DNA of 64,000 bases from Anoplopoma fimbria (taxonomy: Eukaryota > Chordata > Actinopteri > Perciformes > Anoplopomatidae): contig NC_072467.1 in assembly GCF_027596085.1 (NCBI RefSeq), forward strand, positions 8,609,476 through 8,673,475. Reading direction: 5' to 3'. Position numbers and translations under genes: made by a program. Below, one piece after another: positions 54,227 to 64,000 of the stretch (positions within the stretch are counted from its first letter, which is position 1; the number at the start of each line of letters is the position of its first letter). The notes under the pieces were generated by a model that had not been told where the DNA came from, made no database searches, and saw only the letters and a list, made by a program, of their open reading frames with translations.

Positions 54227-56279
54227 GATGTAATGTAGTACTCATGATGACCGCACCTTTATTTTTTTTATATCATATATCATGATATCAAGCGGTCATT
54301 TGAGTATGAGGGTCGGACACAGGTAGAGTTTTTAATGACACATCCTGTTTACCCCGCTGCTGTTGTGGGTGTGATCTGGCTCCCAGAGTGTTTTCCCAGC
54401 TGTGGGGGCCAGACCAGGAATATGCACTGTGTTTATTAAGAGACAAATTGAAGAAAAAAAGGGACAGGACTAAGTAGTAGCTTGATCAAAAGGTATGGGA
54501 TTACGCTCCCGCAAATTCACATTCACTAAACGTTATTCAAATGTATTTGAATCGAGCTGCGATAATCTCGCAAAGAAAGGAATGCGTAGTTTTTCTCCTA
54601 TTTGTGTTTATTTATTAATTTCTTCCTTTTTTTTAAGTCTGCATATTATCGCATACGAAGCCTATTTAAAATGCATCATCAAAAACAGACAGTGCTTTCA
54701 GCAGCACTTGAGGAGAAATAGCCCATGGGACAGAGGGAAGGAGACAGACAGAGAGAGAGACGCTGATAGGCTCTGCTTTAGAGGCAGCCACAGCACCTTC
54801 CTGCTTAATCACCCCCTGTCCCTGCCCTGTCTGTTGTTCCTGATCGTCAGAGCAGCACTGCAGTATTTCTATCAGATGATCTCTCCCTCCTCGTCTGCGG
54901 CCCTTATGTTTATGAAAATGATACTCCACAGGAATGCCTCCTGCATGCCAAGATGTCACTGTCTTTCCTCATCGCTTGCATCTACGTGCATGTACGAGTG
55001 TGTCTGAGAAAGGGGGTTGGGGTTGGTGGGGGGGTTGAGCTGGTGTCATGACTGACTGACTAGCTTTATTTATAATTACGTGGGGGTGTGCGTGTGACGT
55101 CGCGTATCTTAAGGTGAGGAGTGTGTTTTCTGCATGCGCGGCTTATTTTCTGCAGCTTTTGTGTTTGTGTGAATGTGTTATTGCTATTTCTGTGTGAGCC
55201 GTGACTGAGATGTTGATTGTGTGAAAGTGCACCTCCTACCCTTCTCACCCACACCACACCCCCACCCTGAGGAATCAATCATGGAACCTAATGATTCTTG
55301 TCTTTCCCCCACATGGCATCAGCTCACTTTATCATAACATGAACACACACACGCTCTATCTCTCTCTCTCTCTCTCACACATACATACACACACTCAGAA
55401 AACTCATACATTGGCCCTACACCATATGCTTAGATATTAGTTAAGACTGCAATCAAAGAGTATTGTTGTATTCATAATCCTCTTCTTTTTTTTTATTCTA
55501 TGGGAGCCTCTATACTCCCATCACCTTTTATTAGCTTGATAAATCACCTCTGTTGTCAGTCAAGCCAGGGAGAATAATTGGATGTGGTTGTCGCCCTGTG
55601 TGATGGATTATCAGTCATTGGGGATTAAATTAACAGATAGTGCTCAGACATAATGGTTTTTGTTTTGCATTTTAAATTGCCTGGGAGCATGGCTAGACTT
55701 TGTAGGCTTTATAGCTGGTCCTTTTGGACTTCTCTCCCTCTCTATGTGCTACTCAGGCCTAATGACAAATTAACAATAACCTATAGGGCCGCAGCTCTAT
55801 TAGTAAGAAATGTAAAACATTTACGGCCAAGTTAAAGCACAGAGAGAGCCCTGGGAAGGTTTACGAATGTGATAACATTACAACAAATAAGATGTGGCAA
55901 TAGTTTGATAAACTAGCAAGACAATGTGAAGAAATATGTGGAATAAGAGAAAGGTGACCTGACAACTTCGTCAGACGGTATGCCAGGAATCGCCTGATGC
56001 AAGCTGACATCCGTGACCAGCGAGTGAGGACACAAACACATTAACTACCTCATCCTGACTGGATTTCCTCTTTCAAATGAGAGTCTGACACAAATACCTT
56101 CCAGAGTTGAAGCGGAAGAGAAAGTAAAGGGAAAAAGAGGGTGCAGGCAGTCGCTTGAGCGCTTGTAGCTCAGAGATATCTACCTTGTGTGTTTGCCCGA
56201 GCGTGAGCGTTTTACCTCCTCGCCCCTTTTTCCATCCCACCAGACCCCTCCCTCTTCTCCACATCCACATTATCATAAT

Positions 56280-56650
56280 TGTGTCCAGAACATGAGGGGC
56301 CGGGGAAGTGATCATGTCATTTTATTTACACCCTGCTTGGCCTTTTTTACAAACGACATGCCACTGACTGCCAAGCGGACTGGGGCCCGACGACATCTTT
56401 TGATCAGGGCTGTCGAGGCCTATCAGCGGAGAATGGCAGGTAATGGATACCCAGTGACAAACCAAATCTCCGGGAGGACGGAGACTGGGCTGCACCTGCC
56501 AGGTCTCCATTAAGCTGGCCTCTCAGTGGGGCTGCCTGCTGACTGTGCCCCCAGGGCCCAAATCAGACCAGCGCCAGCCGCATGGCTGCCTAGAGATTGG
56601 CTGTTAGCACTGGAAATGAGAGTTATTTCAGCTATGACATTTTTGTTTAG
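56280..56650. promoter_or_regulatory. Candidate intronic enhancer D
   Basis: About 370 bp of repeat-free, GC-balanced sequence about 1.2 kb before exon 2. It includes gtgatcatgtcattttattt, caggtaatggatacc and ccattaagctgg. The composition differs from the simple-repeat-rich flanks. Motif-based only. Confidence 0.25.
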
Positions 56651-57859
56651 ACTGGACGTGAGTGTGTGGGGCGGTGGGGGGAATGAAGGATTTAGTCACA
56701 GTGTGTGTGTATGTGGGTGCCTGTTTGTGTCCACATGCCCAAGCTCCATTGTATGAGTGCCCAAACTATAAAAGCTTATACCTACAGCTTCTTTCCGTGG
56801 CATTTGTCTTCGTTTACAATATTGTCCAAACGGCCGCAGACCTGTCCACAGGCCATCTGCTATTTTCAGAGATTATTTGTTTTTCCTTAAATTGAGCGGT
56901 TTGGTGAGTGAGGTGGACAGGAAATGAGGGAGGGGGTATGGTGACACTGTGGAAGAAGGGGGTGAGTGGTAGGTGATTCGGCGTTGGGTGGGTGGACACA
57001 GGACACGGATCGCTTATGCTTTGCCATCAGGTTGACGCTTCTCAAATCTCACCTCGTTTGCGTTATCATTTATCTTTGAATGATCAGAGAAATGTATTTG
57101 TATTATGTTTGCATGACATTCAACACCTGTTTTGACTGGTTGCGATTTGCTTTTAAGAATGCAGCTTGAACAGAAGAGTATTGACTATCTTCTACATATT
57201 AAGACACTAATGAACTCACTTCAGTCCAGATGATACTGTACGATGTCTTTTCAACATGTCGACAAAAGTCTGACATCCCTTTCTTGAAATCCTTCAAGAT
57301 ATGCTTTTTGTCTGTGTGTGCGAGTGTGTGTCTGTATGTACTGTATGTGTGTGTAATCAGAGAAGAGGCAGATGAAGAGGCGTCAGACATATTAACTGAC
57401 AGATGGAGGTTGATCCAACTCATTTATTACCCCAGAGGAGAATGCCACAGTGAGATTGGGCTTCATTAATTTCAGATTTAGTTTTCATTTCAAGCTGTTG
57501 CGCCCTGAGATAAATAAAATGGTGCATTATGTTTTTGCCAAGATATTTCTTTTTTGTTTTCCTCCAATAGAAGGAGTGAAAAGAGGGGAGGCATAAGTTC
57601 CGTGTGGCTGGGGTAGTATATAAATACAGGCTCGCCTAGAGGAAAATAACACCTCAACGGTTGATGAGGTGAAATGGGATGACTGTAATTTCTCAGCTCA
57701 GCTTTAAAGGCTCCCACACAGATGGCTCATTTATCCCTGGGAGTCCTCGGGCACACATAGCAGGGAAACTTTTTCTCCAGTTATTCTAACATAGCGTGTT
57801 CACTCCCTGCAATTTAACTCATCTCTTTCTTTTTCTCTTTGTCTCCATTCTGCTCGCAG

Positions 57860-60800
57860 CCTATTCTCCCGAGGAGCTGACAGAGCACACTGTGGAGGAT
57901 GAGGAGGCGGAAGCAGACGACCTGCCCTCAGCCCCTCAGGATGACCTTCCCATGAAAGATGAGTTTGTGGAGCAAAGCGGAGGGCCTGCCAAGGAGCAGG
58001 CATGTGACCAGGAATCAGCCGGGGCAGCAGAGCTCTCAGGACAAGAGATGGACAGCGAGTCACATGTGAGTGAGACCAGTGACCGTCTCTCAGACTTTGA
58101 AAGTCCCTCAAGTAAAGCCGAGGGCAACTTGGTCACAGCACCTCTGAATGGTGGCACTAAAACACCTCCCATAGGCATGGACACCTTAGAACAAATGAAG
58201 GTTATATACTCCAGCTTCCTGACCGGGCCCTTGTGGTCACCGCTGAACTTTAATTCCACACCGCCACAGGCGCAGACGTCGGCCTCCACAGAGAAGCCAG
58301 CTCGCAGCAACAGCACTAGTAGCAGTAGTAGCTGCAGCAGCGGGAGCTATGACTGGCACCAGTCTGCAGTGGCAAAGACACTCCAACAGCAGACTCCCCA
58401 GAGCCGTCACCCTGCACAGTCTGAGACCAGCCTCTTTAGTACAGTCCAGCTCCACAGGCAAAACCCAAAGCTGTTTGGATCAATCTTCACCGGGGCCAGT
58501 AAGTTCCGCTGCAAGGGCTGTAGTGCTGCTTATGACACCCTGGTGGAGCTGACAGTTCACATGAATGATACAGGCCACTACCGCGATGACAACCATGACA
58601 AGGCAGGCAGTGGCTCAAAGCGGTGGTCTAAGCCACGTAAGCGGTCCCTGATGGAGATGGAGGGGAAGGAGGATGCCCAGAAAGTCCTGAAGTGCATGTA
58701 TTGTGGCCACTCCTTTGAATCGCTCCAGGACCTGAGCGTCCACATGATCAAGACCAAACACTACCAGAAAGTGCCTCTGAAGGAGCCCATGGCCCCCGTG
58801 GCAGCCAAAATCATGTCTTCTAAGAGAAGGGGACTCGTGGGGTTGGACTTCACGGGGGCACCACGTTCTCGAGAAGGAACCCCCAAAGCTAAGCACTCAC
58901 AGGCAGACCAAGGTGAACCCCCACAGAAACCCTCCTCCAGCCCATACACCACCCCCAATAACCGCTACGGCCACCAGAACGGTGCCAGCTACACTTGGCA
59001 GTTTGAATCCAACAAATTTCAGATCCTCAAGTGTATGGAGTGTGGGAGTTCCCATAATACACTGCAAGAGCTGAGAACGCACATGATGGTGACAGGACAC
59101 TTCCTGAGGGTGACCAGCTCTGTGGGGAAGAGAATCAAAACACTTCCTGAGGCCACCTCCCCCAACCCTGGGAGAGTTGCCACACCTACTGAACAGAGGG
59201 TCCAGTCTGTCCCACTCGCACCCTCCACCTTCTCTCCTCCACCTCCTCAAACTACGACAAGTCCCCCCGCCACCTCCCCTCCTCTTAAAGAGATAAAAAA
59301 GGAGGAGGTAGAGGAGGAGTGCTCTGCGCAGGAGGCTGTAAGAAATGAGAAGCGAGTTGCAGCGTCAGTCGGGAAGGAAGAGGATGCCGAGAAGGAGGAA
59401 AAATATGACATCTCGAAGTATAGCTATCTTACTGAAGAGGATCTGAAGGAAAGCCCTAAAGGTGGTTTTGATATTCTCAAATCACTGGAAAACACTGTGA
59501 CATCAGCCATCAGCAAGGCACAGAGTGGGAATCCAAGCTGGGGGGCTATCCTAGCATCCATGCAGCCTACCAGTTCCCCAGTGCCCTCAAGCTCCAACAG
59601 GGCAACATGGAAAAGATTTCCCCACTGAAGTTCTTGTTCAATGGAGGGGATGGAGCACTGTCCTCCCTTGCCAAGAACCAGCCCCTCATTTCCCCACCTC
59701 TTAGTCAGTCCTCCCCCTTCCCCAGCAACAACTTCCAGGCAATGGAGGATTTAGTGAAGAAAGTGACTGAGAAAGTAGCAAAAGTAGAGCAAAGGGTGAA
59801 GCAGTTGTCCCCAAAGATGGAGAACCACCCCTCTCCCTGTAGTAGCGAGGCCGGAGAATCGCATAAGGGAGGAGAGGCAGACTCTCCTCGGGAATGGAGG
59901 GCAGTCACGCCAGCCAACAGCGACAGGGGAAGCCATAGCGACAGAGCATCCCCGGCAACCGAACCCAAGAGAGAAACAGCAGTGAAATCCCCGCTCGCCT
60001 CTACGCTGAGATGCAGTACAGCCATTATCACTGGCCATACTCCTCCAGAGCAGCCCTTTGTGAACCCTCTAAGTGCTCTTCAGTCAGTAATGAACATTCA
60101 TTTGGGGAAAGCAGCCAAGCCCTCCTTGCCAAACCAAGATCCCCTGAGCCTGCTCTCCAGGCTCAGCCAGAGCATGGCTGAGAGGGCCGCTGTGGCCGCT
60201 CCTCCCTCACAAACCAAAAAGCCGGAAAGTGTAGTTGATAATAGCTTTTGCCAGCCCAGTGATGACCAGCCTATGGACCTCACCAAAGGGAAAAGTGATA
60301 GAGGGGGCTCTGTAGGCTCAGCCCCCCTAACCCCTTCATCCACGGCTTCCTCCATCTCCCCCTCCTCCCTTTTCACTCCTGCAAAGCTAACGGTTGTCTC
60401 GCCCTACACATCCAGCAGCCCTCTGCATGAAAACGCATTGTCGGATATCTCAGACATGCTGAGGAACCTGACACAGTCCCACCATGTCCCAAAGCCTCCC
60501 TCACGGTCCCGGGTCGCAGAGAAAGCCGAGATCGTGGGCTCTACTCACGACGACGACGAAGCGTCCCTGCACGGACACAAGCGCAAAGGCCGTCACTCTA
60601 ACTGGAACCCCCAGCACCTCCTCCTCCTGCAGGCCCACTTTGCCTCGAGCCTGAGGCAGACATCAGAGGGGAAGTACATCATCAACGACCTCAGCCCACA
60701 GGAAAGGATGCATGTGTCTCGTTTCACAGGCCTCTCCATGACCACCATCAGCCACTGGCTGGCTAACGTCAAGTACCAGCTAAGGAGAACTGGCAGAACC

Positions 60801-61175
60801 AAGTTCCTTAAGAACCTGGAATCGGGTCAACCTATATTCTTCTGTAGTGACTGTGCCTCACAGATCCGCTCCCCAGCAGCGTATGTATGCCACCTGGAAA
60901 CCCACCTAGGGTTCAGAATCAGGGACCTGGCCAAGCTGTCCCCTAAACAGACTGTCAGGGACTCCCACACTCTGTCTGAGAAACTAGTGCCCCTGGAGTC
61001 CTTCCTTTCTCCCCAATCACAAGATGACTGCAGTAGTAATGGGTCAGTGTTCCGCTGCCAGCTCTGCGTCCGTAAATTTGCCACTAAGCACGCCATCAAG
61101 CTTCACCTCAGCAAGAGCCATGGGAAATCTCCAGAGGACCATCTGCTATATGTGAGCGAAGTAGAGAAACACTAA
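57860..61175 (+). CDS. tshz3: tshz3 exon 2: teashirt zinc-finger homeobox transcription factor, frameshifted as given
   Basis: Exon 2 encodes nearly all of Teashirt homolog 3, a nuclear transcriptional repressor of neural, smooth-muscle and urinary-tract development in vertebrates. Features in order, numbered as if the frame were continuous (1118 residues; the mammalian protein is about 1080): HEMDSESH-like acidic N-terminus; Ser-rich run before YDWHQ; widely spaced C2H2 fingers at about 229-255, 290-316 and 403-429; TSHZ3-type EEKYDISKYSYLTEEDL; PMDLTKGK (CtBP-type); atypical homeodomain at about 921-990 ending ISHWLANVKYQLRR; C-terminal fingers at about 1007-1033 and 1078-1103. Matches to TSHZ3 (STAIITGH, PPEQPFVNPLSALQSVMNIH) exclude TSHZ1 and TSHZ2; whether it is the tshz3a or tshz3b duplicate is undecided. 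One base is missing in the G run 59540-59545: the frame used from 57862 stops at 59626-59628 (602 residues), while homeodomain and last fingers lie in the adjacent frame to TAA at 61173-61175. Confidence 0.93.
59540..59545 (+). other. tshz3: Frameshift site in tshz3: six G where seven are expected
   Basis: After the conserved PSW the family continues GGYPSIHAAYQ. The bases tggggggctatcc give W-G-A-I-L in the upstream frame; with seven G they would give W-G-G-Y-P, and the downstream bases then encode SIHAAYQFPSALKLQQGN and join the second frame. The site is therefore placed to the base run, though not to an individual G. Confidence 0.9.
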
Positions 61176-62060
61176 ATTACTCTCAGCAGTAGACGTACTG
61201 GAAAACATATGTAGAATGGACAAAAACAGTATATTTGAGAGTGTGGTAATGCACAAAGATGGCATGAACTACTGTTAAAAAATGTCAGCACATGGTGTTT
61301 ACATCTATTCGGCCTATAAACATTTCTGATTTCTCTGTATTTCAAAAGACATTTATTTCACATCAAAGTATACTGTAGGTCAAAGATATTCAGCCTGATT
61401 TGTTGAGGACAGATTCTTTCATGATCATGGTGAATCTCTTGACTAGAAGGTCAGCTAATAACTTGAAATGTATTAACTTTATTGTATTTATTTTGTATTT
61501 TTGTGAGTTTGGTTCTGATTTGCTGGTAGACTGCATGTTCAACAAGTTATACTGTTAACATTTGTACAGTCCTGTTCTGTCCTGTTCACATTTTAAAATG
61601 CCCTTTCAAACTGGTCATTTTTTAACACCTTAAAACAGCCAAATTCCTGGGAACGCTCCTTTTAAAGATCTGCCAAACAGCAAAGGTTCATTGCTTGTTT
61701 TGTTTTTTAGTTTTCTCTGTACAGCCTGTTGATTTTCTTGCTGATTGTAAAAGCTGCCTTGTTCTTTATCATTGAGTAAGGGGCACTTAAAATCCAGGTC
61801 TGTGTAAAAATGTATATATAGTGTATAAGCTTACAACTTGCTGTTTAAATTATGCATACTTGTTATATTTCCTAATTTAAGAGGACTATGACTATCCACT
61901 GGTGCAGAGCCTTTGAAGAAGATGAAAAGGACATTGTTTTGCACAATAGTTTTATAAATGTTATTTGATAAAAAAAAGAAACCAATACAAATATGTTAAT
62001 GCCTTGTGCTTCTATGATTAAATTGAATTAACTGCTGCATAAAAACATTTGTTTTCTTTC
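61176..62060 (+). other. tshz3: Presumed 3' UTR of tshz3
   Basis: AT-rich, repeat-free sequence after the TAA stop, including AU-rich attta words near 61,490 and a Pumilio-type tgtatata at 61811-61818. These suggest post-transcriptional control but are short motifs. The 3' end is inferred from the poly(A) signal candidate. Confidence 0.55.
62017..62022 (+). terminator. Candidate poly(A) signal ATTAAA
   Basis: ATTAAA about 840 nt after the tshz3 stop, followed 25-40 nt later by a T/GT-rich stretch (ttgttttctttcat). An AATAAA at 62698-62703 is a possible distal alternative. Confidence 0.4.
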
Positions 62061-64000
62061 ATATTTACCACTCACAAACATTTATAGATCCAGGTGCATT
62101 ATGAATCTCTAATCTAAAATACAATATTTCAACAAGCGACATTTCAAATCGGTTTGTTAATGAATAGAGATAAGTGGCACATAGCAGTATTGTCCAAAAT
62201 GTTATTCTCAAGCTGTTATCAAATGTTTCACCTGGCTTGCAGGAACCTATACATCTAAGAGGAAAGAAAAATCATCCCTCCCAATTTTGTCTCACCTTGT
62301 GATGACTAAGCATTTACAAATCAGCTGTTCACAAGGTTACATCTGCAGAAACACTGAGCGTAACTTAAAGAACCCTCAGCGTTTTCATCCGCAGTTGTCT
62401 TCCCGACCACAATTCGTCTAGATATTCCCGGTGATTTCTGTGTCGTCGCGTTGTTGTGGGGCGGACTCGAGAGGTGCGAGCGTTGCCACTGCCTGCAAGG
62501 CGTCTGGCAGGTGGTGTGTGCTGCATGTAAACCACCAGATGTTTCTGAAACGAGCCACTGGAGGAGGAGGAGGCAGGCGGGCTGCAACAGCAGGCAGAGT
62601 GGGCTGATTACCACGGGGGCTTGGATGCCATCAGGAGCCCTGGGCACAGACAGCAGATCTGGCACACACCTGGACTCCAAGACTGTCCCTTGGAAAAAAT
62701 AAAGCGGATCCTATATAGGCGCGCTGAGACAAGCTGACAGTGGTGCAGAATGCACAGACAGGTGCTATTCCCTCAAAGCAGGCTTTTGGATCTAACAATC
62801 TTACTGGCAGGTGTTGACGCTATCAGAGTAGTCACAATTCAGGCTCAGTGCCATGTAATGAGAATTTTTTTTTTATGTTTCTCAGTATGCATAGTAAAGA
62901 CTCACACATACACACACATTTACTTCTCAGAATTTCAACCATCTACCTTTGTCTTATTTGAAGACGCCTGGGGACACCATGTTCTTTTCTGTTTGATGTT
63001 CCCAGGCTTCGCTTGTCATGACTGACTGACTGAGTGACTTGGGGCCGGGGAAGTTATCTGGTTACTATGGTGACGGCCATTTGCCCAGCCTCTAACCCTG
63101 CTCGCTCACTCAGCAGAGGACAGCTCGAGTGCAGCACACCCATTTACTCTCTTAAATCTCATCATCTCGCTTCAGTTCCTCCCACCCGGGAACAGATTAA
63201 TTAACACACACACACTGTGTCCTGACCCCGTCTTCTCACACAAACTCATTACCGCCTCAGACTTGCTCCCGGCCCTCCGACGTTTAGGATACATTGGTCT
63301 AACGTTGTGGGAGAACCCAGTGATGACTCACATCTGACAAGCAGAATAAAGCCCTTAACAAAGGATGATAATTGAAAGATGAGATTGAGACCGGTAGCCA
63401 TTGATAATGCAAATGAAAAAGGCTGAGCTGCCTTATTGAATATCTTGTGAGTTCTCAAAGCTTGCTGAGTCCTTGCAGATATAACATTATCTCTCAGACA
63501 TGATCAATTTTTTTTTTCCAACACTGTATGTGTTGATGAATGCTTTAGGCTTAGTGGTGGACTCGGGGTGATGATGGTTGGGGGAGTTAATGAGATAGTT
63601 GACACTTTGGGGGTTAATGAGGGGCTGGAGGGAGAGGGCTAAATGATTGGACTTCTGCTTGGATGAGCATTATAGAGGCTGCTAGAGGAGAGCAATGTAG
63701 GAGCTGTGGATCTGCTGTAGCCAATTATTTAACATGAAAGACACAAAACTCCTCTCAGTTGTATTTTTCTGCGACAATAAAGAGGAGATTAGATGTGTTA
63801 TCCATTGTTCTTTTGTCTTGACTATCCTTGAGGGCTGGATAGTTATAGACGCCGATGCGCCTCAATGCTCCTAAAACAAAGTCAGCAGTGAAGGGGGAAG
63901 AAAGGAGGCGGACAGGACAGGGATAGGATAGGAGGAGAATGAGTCCCCCCTCTCCTCCACTCCACAGATCTCCCATCAGCTCTTGTCATCCCTCTAATGA
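62061..64000. other. Sequence downstream of tshz3
   Basis: No gene recognised. The 119-codon minus-strand frame at 62321-62680 has no domain or splice context. A candidate regulatory block is listed at 63150-63500. Confidence 0.5.
63150..63500. promoter_or_regulatory. Candidate enhancer downstream of tshz3 with SOX/POU-like site
   Basis: A repeat-free block about 2 kb after the stop codon. It contains cattgataatgcaaat (63399-63414), a SOX-like cattgat next to a perfect octamer atgcaaat, one base longer than the usual SOX-OCT composite. It also has aacaaag (63358-63364, TCF/SOX-type) and several gataat / attgaa words. It resembles a neural or progenitor enhancer; no independent support. Confidence 0.3.

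Noticed and set aside
57800..61099. Several 60-126-codon minus-strand frames opposite tshz3 exon 2
   Set aside because: They are shadows of the GC-rich coding strand without their own domains.
59607..61175. Second tshz3 frame as a separate gene starting at the ATG at 59607
   Set aside because: It has no promoter or splice signal and its sequence is the direct continuation of the tshz3 protein; a frameshift explains it.
62698..62703. AATAAA as the main tshz3 poly(A) signal
   Set aside because: It lies 1.5 kb after the stop with little downstream GT-rich support; the ATTAAA at 62017-62022 is better placed, although distal use is possible.

Overview
The window is nuclear DNA of a ray-finned fish, most likely a percomorph teleost. 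This rests on spliced vertebrate genes, long (TG)n/(CA)n tracts, a tRNA-derived fish SINE, an L2-type LINE tail and two copies of a MITE common in teleost introns. The species cannot be named from the sequence. Coding sequence makes up only about 4 kb of the 64 kb.

Layout. Positions 1-3970 hold the 3' end of a cadherin-superfamily gene on the + strand: one exon with the end of the membrane segment and the p120-catenin-type juxtamembrane motif, then the terminal exon. From about 4 to 45 kb there is a 41-kb gene desert. Its first part (6.3-11.7 kb) is a repeat nest: a degenerate AT-rich array whose unit resembles aaaagtcatagtatagtatg has been invaded by a SINE with a perfect 13-bp target duplication, an L2-like LINE, two LTR-like segments and smaller elements, and the array changes orientation near 11.5 kb. 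The rest is mostly unique sequence with microsatellites, two same-orientation hAT-like MITEs and blocks with an enhancer-like look.

From 45.5 to about 62.0 kb lies tshz3, the teashirt zinc-finger homeobox 3 transcription factor. It has the two-exon structure of its family: a 40-bp first coding exon, a 12.3-kb intron and one large exon carrying three zinc fingers, the CtBP-type motif, the homeodomain and two C-terminal zinc fingers. About 2 kb of flanking sequence follows the gene.

Main observation. As given, the large tshz3 exon is broken by a missing base in a G homopolymer at 59540-59545. The first frame ends after 602 residues; the remaining 522 codons continue without a stop in the adjacent frame and contain the homeodomain. 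The LINE also looks one base short in a T homopolymer at 9559-9562, so homopolymer errors in the assembly are a live explanation, and a genuine truncation of one teleost tshz3 duplicate is the alternative. Because the premature stop lies in the last exon, a real mutation would probably escape nonsense-mediated decay and give a shortened protein.

The two genes are not an operon and need not work together. The desert and the tshz3 intron probably carry long-range tshz3 regulation, as is usual around developmental transcription factors. I found no convincing new biological system; the findings worth checking are the frameshift, the unusual cadherin tail, the repeat nest and several candidate regulatory blocks.
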